DNA of 16,441 nucleotides, from assembly GCA_030425745.1 (NCBI GenBank), contig JAUHZW010000021.1, forward strand, positions 1-16,441, given 5' to 3'. Made by a program: the position numbers and the translations under genes. Positions 7,204 through 12,520 of this stretch are shown one piece after another. Under the pieces are notes generated by a model. That model was not told where the DNA came from and ran no database searches. It saw only the letters and a program-made list of their open reading frames with translations. Each line of letters begins with the position of its first letter. Within the stretch, counting starts at the first letter, position 1. Origin of the DNA: Actinomycetes bacterium (GTDB taxonomy: Bacteria; Actinomycetota; Actinomycetes; S36-B12).

Positions 7204-8121
7204 ATGAGCAATCGCGTCGTCGTCGTCGGAAGCCTGAACCAGGATCTCGTGGTCGGCCTGCAGCGGATGCCGCTGCCGGGTGAGACCGTGTTCGGTGACT
7301 CCCTGGAGCGCCACGCCGGTGGCAAGGGCCTGAACCAGGCCGTGGCAGCGGCCCGCGTGGGTGCCCCGGTGACCATGGTCGGCTCGGTCAGTGCCGACAG
7401 CGCCGGTGACTTCCTCCTCCGTGTCGTGGAGGACGAGGGCATCGATGACTCCCAGATCTCCCGGGTCGACGGCCTGGCGGGCACGGCCGTGATCGAGGTG
7501 GATCGCGACGGCGCCAACCGGATCATCGTCATCCCCGGCGCCAACGCCACCGTCAACGCCGATCAGGTGCGCGAGGCGCTGGGCGCGATCCCGGACATCG
7601 GCACGATCCTCACCCAGGGTGAGGTGCCGGCCGACGCGGTCATGGCGGCCATGGAGGTGGGCCGCGCGCGCGGAGCCCGCACCGTGCTGAACCCCTCGCC
7701 CGTGCAGGACTACCCGGATGCCCTCTACCGGCTCGTCGACATCGCGATCCCCAACGAGCACGAGATCGAGCTCATCACCGGCCACGAGACCCGCACCGCG
7801 GCCGATGCGACCCGCTCGGCCCGCATGCTGGCCGAGCGCGGTGTCGGCACGGTCATCGTCACCCGCGGCGCCCAGGGCTCGGTGTGGTCGACCCTGACCA
7901 AGAGCGGCTCGGCCGGATCGTTCGCCATCCGGGCCATCGACACCGTCGCCGCGGGTGATGCGTTCTGTGGTGTCGTCTCCGCAGCCCTGGCCGAGGGCAA
8001 GAGCCTGACCGAGGCCCTGCGCTGGGGCAGCGCTGCCGGTGCGCTGGCGGCGACCAGGGCCGGAGCCGTGCCGTCGCTGCCGACGCGGGACGAGGTTGAA
8101 GAGCTCGTCAACATGGACTGA
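7204..8121 (+). CDS. rbsK: ribokinase (PfkB family)
   Basis: 305 residues, the normal ribokinase length. VVVVGSLNQDL (5-15) is the ribose-binding start, and AGGKGLNQAVAAARVG (38-53) is PfkB signature 1 with the GGKG turn. LTQGEVP (136-142), NPSP (163-166) and PNEHE (183-187) are ribokinase landmarks. DTVAAGDAFCG (246-256) is signature 2 with catalytic D252 in an AAGD anion hole. It phosphorylates D-ribose at O5 with ATP. The gene is divergent from the epimerase-FGGY-RpiB operon, so ribose 5-phosphate made here is a substrate for the RpiB next door. Its stop codon overlaps the first copy of a 31-bp tandem repeat. Confidence 0.93.
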   Translation: MSNRVVVVGSLNQDLVVGLQRMPLPGETVFGDSLERHAGGKGLNQAVAAARVGAPVTMVGSVSADSAGDFLLRVVEDEGIDDSQISRVDGLAGTAVIEVDRDGANRIIVIPGANATVNADQVREALGAIPDIGTILTQGEVPADAVMAAMEVGRARGARTVLNPSPVQDYPDALYRLVDIAIPNEHEIELITGHETRTAADATRSARMLAERGVGTVIVTRGAQGSVWSTLTKSGSAGSFAIRAIDTVAAGDAFCGVVSAALAEGKSLTEALRWGSAAGALAATRAGAVPSLPTRDEVEELVNMD

Positions 8122-8194
8122 GGCGTCAGCCGAAGGACCACAAGAGCGGCGAGGCGTCAGCCGAAGGACCACAAGAGCGGCGAGGCGTCAGCCG
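8120..8194. repeat. 31-bp tandem direct repeat, 2.4 copies
   Basis: Copies at 8120-8150 and 8151-8181 are identical over 31 bases, and the first 13 bases recur at 8182-8194. The unit begins GAGGCGTCAGCCG and ends CAAGAGCGGC. The array fills the whole interval between the convergent ribokinase and YwiC-like genes and overlaps the ribokinase stop. No strong hairpin is seen, so it is not an obvious terminator. Confidence 0.95.
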
Positions 8195-8195
8195 G

Positions 8196-8945
8196 TCACG
8201 CCCCCGCTGCCAGAAGCGTGCCGACCATCAGGAGCACGCTGGTGACGATCTCCACTGCCCCGATCACCGCGGGCCGCAGCGGCGGTCGCATGACGACGGT
8301 CCTCACCAGGGCCACCCCGAACGGCAGCAGGAGCCAGAGCCCGAGCCACGCTGCCAGGGCGAGCGCCGCCACGTGATAGCCGATCGATGCGGCATGCCAA
8401 CGGCGATCATCCGCCTCGCGGATGAGGCTCTTGACGTGCAGGACGGATCCGGTGAAGAACAGAGCCGTCACCGCGCAGGCCAGCGCGATGCCTGACGGCA
8501 CAGCCTCCGACGGATCCGCACCGCTGAACCACATCAGCCAGGGCGCTGCGGCCGCCAGTGCGACCATGAGCAGGTCGTTCACGACGCCGCGCTCGCGACC
8601 ATGCCAGGTCAGCCACAGCGACACCGTCCACACCACTGCCATGCCCGCACCTGCGAGCAGCAGCGCAGGCTGACGGACGACCAGAACCGCCGCGCCGATG
8701 GCCGCCGCCAGCGCCCACGGTGCCGCTGATATCAGCTCGGTGCGGGCCTTGCGGGTCCACGAGCCGCGACGCAGGCGGTAGACCAGCGCCCGCCCTCCGA
8801 AGTAGCTGGCCGGATAGGCGGCGATCCACGCGATGGCGAAGACCAGGCCCGCCCAGGTCCCGGCCCCGAGCAGCGCGCCAAGGACGAGGGGGACGATCAG
8901 GAACGCCCACGCGCCGTGCTGTGGAGGGACACGGATCGGGGCCAT
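8196..8945 (-). CDS. YwiC-like family integral membrane protein
   Basis: 249 residues. The PPQHGAWAFLIVPLVLG start (7-23) is the family hallmark: a His-Gly-Ala-Trp motif at the head of the first membrane helix. About seven to eight hydrophobic segments follow, broken by basic loops (YRLRRGSWTRKAR near 56-68; WHGRERGVVNDLL near 114-126). The family function is unknown; the layout and an ND-containing loop recall UbiA-like prenyltransferases, but the UbiA aspartate motifs are not convincing here. The gene converges on the ribokinase, and its stop lies directly beside the tandem repeat. A CAGGAT hexamer six bases before the ATG may be a weak -10. Confidence 0.82.
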   Translation of the reverse strand: MAPIRVPPQHGAWAFLIVPLVLGALLGAGTWAGLVFAIAWIAAYPASYFGGRALVYRLRRGSWTRKARTELISAAPWALAAAIGAAVLVVRQPALLLAGAGMAVVWTVSLWLTWHGRERGVVNDLLMVALAAAAPWLMWFSGADPSEAVPSGIALACAVTALFFTGSVLHVKSLIREADDRRWHAASIGYHVAALALAAWLGLWLLLPFGVALVRTVVMRPPLRPAVIGAVEIVTSVLLMVGTLLAAGA

Positions 8946-8996
8946 GGTGCCATCCTGCCGGGAATTGCCCCTCGTTGACGGGCCGGACGTACTCGG

Positions 8997-9010
8997 GTAA
9001 CTGTTACACT
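8997..9010 (+). promoter_or_regulatory. abiE promoter (extended -10) and palindromic operator
   Basis: TGTTACACT (9002-9010) is an extended -10 (TGn plus TACACT). GTAAC-T-GTTAC (8997-9007) is a perfect 11-base palindrome overlapping it. AbiEi antitoxins are known to bind inverted repeats at their own promoter, so this is a reasonable operator candidate. TTGACG at 8975-8980 is too far away to be its -35. Confidence 0.4.
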
Positions 9011-9045
9011 AACTTGATTCAGTAGAGCGTTTTCCAGAGTCCTAT

Positions 9046-9053
9046 GAGGAGGT
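9046..9053 (+). promoter_or_regulatory. strong ribosome binding site of abiEi
   Basis: GAGGAGGT lies six bases before the GTG at 9060. It is one of the strongest Shine-Dalgarno sequences in the window and fixes the abiEi start. High antitoxin translation relative to the coupled toxin would be expected. Confidence 0.8.
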
Positions 9054-9059
9054 GGCATC

Positions 9060-9662
9060 GTGCCCCGGACTACCCCGGCCCGCACCGAGCTGCTCGAGCA
9101 GTTACCTGAGACGTTCGCGTACTCCGAGGCCTTGGCGGCAGGCCTCACGGATTGGACACTCGCTCGGCTGTTGGATGACGGGCTGATCAGCAGACCGGGA
9201 CGCGGGCGCTATCTCCGGGTCTCCGGAACCGCGGTCGACCCGGACCTGCTGGCCATCGCGGGCAGACGGCCGGATGCGACGCTGTGCCTGCGGTCGGCCC
9301 TTGCCCGCCATGGGCTCACAGACGACATCCCTCGCGTGATCGACATCGCGCTGCCTGCCGGGAGCCGGTTGCCCAGCCTTGATCTCCCCATCGCCTGGCA
9401 TAGATTCGACCCGGCAACGTTCGATCTGGGTCGTGAACTGTGGGACGTGGGAGCGGGGTTCTCGCTCGGCCTGTATTCCGCCGAGCGCTCCATCATCGAT
9501 GCCTTTCGGCTCCGCCGACTGGAAGGTCCCCAGTTGGGGAACGAGGCGCTACGGCGTTGGCTCCTTCGATCGGGCAGCCAGCCGGCTCAGCTGCTGACGA
9601 TGGCGGCCTCCTTTCCCCGCACACAGGGACCCTTGAGGACTGCGCTGGAGATCCTGCTGTGA
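9060..9662 (+). CDS. AbiEi-type antitoxin (type IV toxin-antitoxin)
   Basis: 200 residues, the usual length. Residues 8-54 form the N-terminal winged helix-turn-helix (LLEQLPETFAYSEALAAG, then ARLLDDGLISRPGRGRYL). The rest is the AbiEi C-terminal domain, including an ATLCLRSALARHGLTDDIP stretch and an RSIIDAFRLRR stretch. In known pairs AbiEi represses its own promoter and neutralises the AbiEii nucleotidyltransferase without stable binding; a separate C-terminal surface provides antitoxicity. The stop overlaps the toxin start in a GTGA junction. The 5' flank is visibly AT-richer than the surrounding genes, which suggests acquisition by transfer. Family confident; activity inferred. Confidence 0.88.
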   Translation: MPRTTPARTELLEQLPETFAYSEALAAGLTDWTLARLLDDGLISRPGRGRYLRVSGTAVDPDLLAIAGRRPDATLCLRSALARHGLTDDIPRVIDIALPAGSRLPSLDLPIAWHRFDPATFDLGRELWDVGAGFSLGLYSAERSIIDAFRLRRLEGPQLGNEALRRWLLRSGSQPAQLLTMAASFPRTQGPLRTALEILL

Positions 9663-10573
9663 CCGTCTCTCGCCGCACCCCTGAAGGTTCGGTCTACCTC
9701 GACCTCCGACGTCGGGCCAGAGACGAGGGGCGTCCCTTCGAGGAACTCCTCTCACTCCATGTGCTCGACGGATTCCTTGCTCGACTGTCGGAATCCGGCT
9801 TCCGCCAGCACCTGGTGCTCAAGGGTGGGGTGCTCCTCGCGGCTTTCGATCTCCGGCGACCCACACGCGATGTGGATCTATGGGCTCAGGATCTGGACAA
9901 CGACGCCGAGCGCATGCTCGACGTCGTTCGTGCCATTGCGCGCATGCCGCACTCCGACGGTGTGGTGTTCGGCGCTGAGCGGGCAACTGCCACGGCCATC
10001 CGAGATGCCGACGAGTACTCGGGCGTGCGAGTGACCATGACGGCCCACGTGGCGACCGCCGAGGTCCGCTTTCACGTGGACGTCAACGTAGGAGAACCCG
10101 TCAGCCCGGCTCCGGGCCGCATCCATCTGCCCCGCGTGCTCGGGCCGCCCATCGAGATCCTGGGGTATCCGATGGCCATGGTCCACGCCGAGAAGATCGT
10201 GACCGCCACCACCCGTGGCACAGCCAACACTCGCTGGCGGGACTTCGGTGACATCTACGCTCTGGCCGGACGTCATCCCATCGAGGGTGACGAACTCATG
10301 ACGTCACTGCGCTCCGTCGCTGCATACCGGAGCGTTTCCCTGACTCCCCTGTCCAGCATCCTGGACGGCTACCCGGAACTGGCTCAGACTCGTTACCACG
10401 CGTGGAGGCGTGCCCAGGGTCGCGAGGACCTGCCCGAGGAGTTCAGCGAGGTGCTCGACCGAGTGTGCGCCTTCGCTGATCCCGCCTTGGACGGTCAGGT
10501 GACCTCGCAGAACTGGTCACCGAAGGACCTCGGCTGGGTGTCGGCGACTGGCGGAATCAGGACGAGCCGCTGA
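9659..10573 (+). CDS. AbiEii/AbiGii-type nucleotidyltransferase toxin
   Basis: 304 residues from GTG 9659, which overlaps the antitoxin stop by four bases and indicates translational coupling. LVLKGGVLLAAFDLRRPTRDVDL (53-74) is the DNA polymerase-beta-like nucleotidyltransferase motif, with K55-G-G and metal ligands D71 and D73. RFHVDVNVG supplies the third carboxylate, D141. The helix around HAEKIVTATTRG (177-187) and WRDFGDIYAL (193-202) matches the conserved AbiEii motifs. Relatives such as MenT modify tRNA acceptor ends and arrest growth or abort phage infection; this function is inferred. All key residues are intact. The frame stays open about 70 codons upstream, but that part overlaps abiEi and is not family-like. 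The 3' end overlaps the HAD gene by 17 bp. Confidence 0.88.
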   Translation: MTVSRRTPEGSVYLDLRRRARDEGRPFEELLSLHVLDGFLARLSESGFRQHLVLKGGVLLAAFDLRRPTRDVDLWAQDLDNDAERMLDVVRAIARMPHSDGVVFGAERATATAIRDADEYSGVRVTMTAHVATAEVRFHVDVNVGEPVSPAPGRIHLPRVLGPPIEILGYPMAMVHAEKIVTATTRGTANTRWRDFGDIYALAGRHPIEGDELMTSLRSVAAYRSVSLTPLSSILDGYPELAQTRYHAWRRAQGREDLPEEFSEVLDRVCAFADPALDGQVTSQNWSPKDLGWVSATGGIRTSR

Positions 10574-11237
10574 CAGACGATTCCGGCAGCCCGAGCAGGC
10601 GCGCGGCCTCGCGGAACGCCGCAGCCGGGTCCAGCACATCGAGCAGGATGCTGGGCATCCCGACGTCCAGACCACCCTGCACGTAGGTGGGGTTGTCGTC
10701 GATGAAGACCAGTTCGTCGGCCGGGATGCCCATCTGCTCGATAGCGACGAGGTAGGGCTCGGCCGCGGGCTTGCGGGCTCCGAGCTCGGTCGAGTCGACC
10801 AGCACTCCGAAGAGCGGGTACCAGTCCTGGGCCTCGACCCATGCGCGCCCCTGGAAGTCCATCAGCTCGTTGGTGAGGATCCCCAGCGGGATCCCCGCCT
10901 CACGGCAGGCCTCGATCAGCGCACGGGCCTCGGGCCGCACGCCGTCGAGCTCCGGGTGCTGGAACAGCGAGCGCATCAGCGTCGGGTGTCCCATGAGCGG
11001 GGCTCCACGCTCGACGGCGCGGTCGGCGAACGTCAGCCAGTACTCCCGCTCGTTGATCTCCCCGGCCCGGTACCGATCCCACATCGGGTCGTCACCCCCG
11101 AAGGGACCGCGCCCCTCGATCGTCCCGGGGGCCAGCCCGCACACGCGCTCGTAGTCGTCGGCGAGTTCCCACGCGGACTTGAACAGGACGACGCCGACGT
11201 CGAGCAGCAGGCCACGGGCGGAGGGTGAGGAGGTCAC
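10557..11237 (-). CDS. HAD-superfamily hydrolase (subfamily IA, DxG variant)
   Basis: 226 residues. The HAD motifs are in order: LLLDVGVVLF with nucleophile D13; GILTNE with T122; GARKPAAEPY with K156; and VFIDDNPTYV with D180/D181. The second aspartate of motif I (the general acid) is a glycine (D-V-G), as in YihX-like and epoxide-hydrolase N-terminal-like members. It may therefore be a slow or specialised phosphatase. The cap region (about 20-100) is helical. The start is GTG 11237, with TAGCGT exactly six bases upstream, pointing to a leaderless mRNA. The gene sits between two toxin-antitoxin-like modules, and its 3' end is overlapped by abiEii. The substrate is unknown. Confidence 0.85.
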   Translation of the reverse strand: MTSSPSARGLLLDVGVVLFKSAWELADDYERVCGLAPGTIEGRGPFGGDDPMWDRYRAGEINEREYWLTFADRAVERGAPLMGHPTLMRSLFQHPELDGVRPEARALIEACREAGIPLGILTNELMDFQGRAWVEAQDWYPLFGVLVDSTELGARKPAAEPYLVAIEQMGIPADELVFIDDNPTYVQGGLDVGMPSILLDVLDPAAAFREAARLLGLPESSVSGSS

Positions 11238-11243
11238 GCCACG

Positions 11244-11249
11244 ACGCTA
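11244..11249 (-). promoter_or_regulatory. -10 hexamer TAGCGT, leaderless start of the HAD gene
   Basis: On the minus strand TAGCGT is followed by CGTGGC and then GTG. This is the third occurrence in the window of TAGCGT plus six bases plus a start codon. No -35 is evident. Confidence 0.5.
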
Positions 11250-11282
11250 CCGCGGAGCAGGTGTCCCGCTGCCTGGCCAGCA

Positions 11283-11326
11283 TTGAAACTACGCATAAAC
11301 GGATGATATCTTCGGTTTATGCGTAG
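11283..11326 (+). promoter_or_regulatory. promoter inside a 38-bp palindromic operator
   Basis: TTGAAA (11283-11288), an 18-base spacer and TATCTT (11307-11312) form a good promoter, followed by six bases and ATG 11319. Arms CTACGCATAAAC (11289-11300) and GTTTATGCGTAG (11315-11326) are a perfect 12-bp inverted repeat centred on GATATC (11305-11310). The right arm covers the start codon and the left arm fills the spacer, so a dimer bound here would block transcription. The downstream HTH protein is the obvious candidate repressor. Confidence 0.75.
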
Positions 11327-11930
11327 CGAAGCACCGCCGCTCCTCCCGATCCTCCGCTCCCGCACCCAGGGCGAGGTTCTCGCTGCCCTGCTCGTCGAAC
11401 CTGGTCGCGAGTGGACCATCACCGAACTTGCCGAGCATTTGGACATTGCGCTCACCACAGTTCAGTCCGAGGTCGCCCGCCTGGAGGCTGGAGGGCTGGT
11501 GACCTCACGCAAGGTCGGTCGGTCGCGACTGGTCCGGCCGAACTCCAGCAACCCAGTCGTTGTCCCGCTGACGCAGATCATCATGCTCACCTTCGGTCCA
11601 AAGGTGGTCGTCACCGAAGAGTTCGGCCACCTGGGGGCCGAGCACATTGTGATCTTCGGCTCGTGGGCCGCTCGGTTGACTGGCGAACTAGGTCCGACGC
11701 CGGGGGACATCGATGTACTGATTGTCAGCGATACTGCCGAGCGCGATGACATCTACGCCGCGGCTGAGCGCGCGGAGGTCCGACTGGGTCGGCCCGTGAA
11801 TCCAGTCCTTCGCACCTGTCAGGCCTGGGCACACCCGGAGGACGACCCCCTCCTGGACGAAATCCTTCGCCGCCCCACGGTCCAGATCATCGCCCCCGAA
11901 TCCCGAGCGCGGTACGGCAGGTCAGGCTGA
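11319..11930 (+). CDS. winged-HTH regulator fused to a minimal nucleotidyltransferase
   Basis: 203 residues. Residues 14-75 are an ArsR/MarR-like winged helix: TQGEVLAALLVEPGREW, the recognition region TITELAEHLDIALTTVQSEV, then LEAGGLVTSRKVGRSRLV as the wing. Residues 98-165 are a nucleotidyltransferase core with the GSW motif (114-116) and the DID metal pair (D130, D132) in PTPGDIDVLIVSD. The catalytic residues are intact, so it may be active as well as DNA-binding. Such fusions resemble the MNT half of MNT/HEPN systems with a DNA-binding domain attached. It starts directly in the palindromic promoter and is followed after 12 bp by the promoter region of a toxin-like pair. Base composition is lower in GC than its neighbours. 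Confidence 0.75.
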   Translation: MRSEAPPLLPILRSRTQGEVLAALLVEPGREWTITELAEHLDIALTTVQSEVARLEAGGLVTSRKVGRSRLVRPNSSNPVVVPLTQIIMLTFGPKVVVTEEFGHLGAEHIVIFGSWAARLTGELGPTPGDIDVLIVSDTAERDDIYAAAERAEVRLGRPVNPVLRTCQAWAHPEDDPLLDEILRRPTVQIIAPESRARYGRSG

Positions 11931-11936
11931 GCTCCA

Positions 11937-11973
11937 CAAGGCTTGCCCACTCGTTCTCTGGCAAGTTATCTTG
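11937..11973 (+). promoter_or_regulatory. promoter of the BrnT-like/HTH pair with paired palindromes
   Basis: TTGCCC (11943-11948), 18 bases and TATCTT (11967-11972) give a promoter with the same spacing and -10 as the one upstream. CAAG-G-CTTG (11937-11945) overlaps the -35 and CAAG-TTAT-CTTG (11962-11973) overlaps the -10. CTTGCC/GGCAAG also forms a 6-bp inverted repeat between them. These look like two operator sites for an autoregulatory complex. Confidence 0.5.
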
Positions 11974-11978
11974 TGATC

Positions 11979-12209
11979 GTGTTGGACGAGCCGATCATTG
12001 CTCCATCGGCTCTCAAGCACGGCATCACGGCGGAAGACATCCTTCACGCCTATCGGAACCCCCTACGAGTGTGGGATCTCGGAGATGGGTTCACGATGAT
12101 GATCGGCCCGAATCGGGCGGCCATCATCCTTGAAGTCGGCTATGTCGAGGGAGACACTGCCATGGTGGTCATCCACGCCATGGCTGCCCGCGAGAAGTTT
12201 CTGAGGTGA
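11979..12209 (+). CDS. small BrnT-like protein, putative toxin
   Basis: 76 residues from GTG 11979. The sequence PSALKHGITAEDILHAYRNP, then DGFTMMIGP, a beta-rich middle and a VVIHAMAAREKF end follow the BrnT-type plan (KHG ... hydrophobic helix ... DP/NP ... beta strands ... ARK-like tail). BrnT toxins are RelE-superfamily RNases, but the similarity is by pattern only and no catalytic set is certain. GTG 11979 was chosen because the TATCTT -10 ends exactly six bases upstream; GTG 11973 (two residues longer) is possible if the gene is read from the upstream transcript. A TTG at 11943 lies in the promoter and is unlikely. The stop overlaps an in-frame GTG start of the next gene. Confidence 0.6.
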   Translation: MLDEPIIAPSALKHGITAEDILHAYRNPLRVWDLGDGFTMMIGPNRAAIILEVGYVEGDTAMVVIHAMAAREKFLR

Positions 12210-12214
12210 GGACG

Positions 12215-12484
12215 ATGCCCCGCAGCGTTGACGAGATCCTTGAGCACGCCGACGACTTGGCTGCTCGGTTTGAAAACTATGAACCGTCAGAGGCCGACGA
12301 GCTCAATAGCGACATCGTTGCCCAACTGAGGTCTGCCGTGCAGGAGAGATCCGACGCCGAGCGCCACATCATCGATGCCATCCGAGCCGCCCGCCACGGA
12401 GGAGTGTCCTGGGCCGCCATCGGGACATTCATCGGGACATCAGGCGAGGCTGCCCGCCAGCGATACGGGGACAAGGTCGCCTGA
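12215..12484 (+). CDS. small HTH protein, putative antitoxin
   Basis: 89 residues from ATG 12215, preceded by GAGGTGAGG. A GTG at 12206, overlapping the previous stop as GTGA, would add three residues. Residues 1-55 are acidic and helical (MPRSVDEILEHADDLAARF, then a QERSDAERHIIDAI helix). The C-terminus GGVSWAAIGTFIGTSGEAARQRYG (62-85) is a helix-turn-helix of the kind seen in small actinobacterial regulators. Together with the BrnT-like gene it forms a toxin-first pair, the order used by BrnT/BrnA. Autorepression at the palindromes upstream is inferred. I cannot rule out a regulatory pair without toxicity. It ends 18 bp from the convergent heparinase-like gene. Confidence 0.68.
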   Translation: MPRSVDEILEHADDLAARFENYEPSEADELNSDIVAQLRSAVQERSDAERHIIDAIRAARHGGVSWAAIGTFIGTSGEAARQRYGDKVA

Positions 12485-12499
12485 CCGGTTCATCCCACG

Positions 12500-12520
12500 C
12501 CCCTACGGCCGCGGCAGGGG
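12500..12520. terminator. weak stem-loop between convergent genes
   Basis: CCCCT (12500-12504) and AGGGG (12516-12520) flank an inner GCCGCGGC palindrome, giving a short GC-rich hairpin just after the HTH gene. It lies partly in the last codons of the heparinase-like gene. No T run follows, so the terminator call is weak. Confidence 0.25.

Noticed and set aside
7126..8172. In-frame N-terminal extension of the epimerase by about 350 codons
   Set aside because: The extension is the antisense of the ribokinase gene, and the strong GGAGG plus ATG at 7125 gives the correct start with a normal family length.
8120..8194. CRISPR-like repeat
   Set aside because: The copies are directly adjacent with no spacers, so it is a tandem repeat and not an array.
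9440..9658. Upstream extension of the AbiEii frame
   Set aside because: It overlaps abiEi in another frame and is not family-like; the GTGA coupled start at 9659 gives the usual toxin N-terminus.
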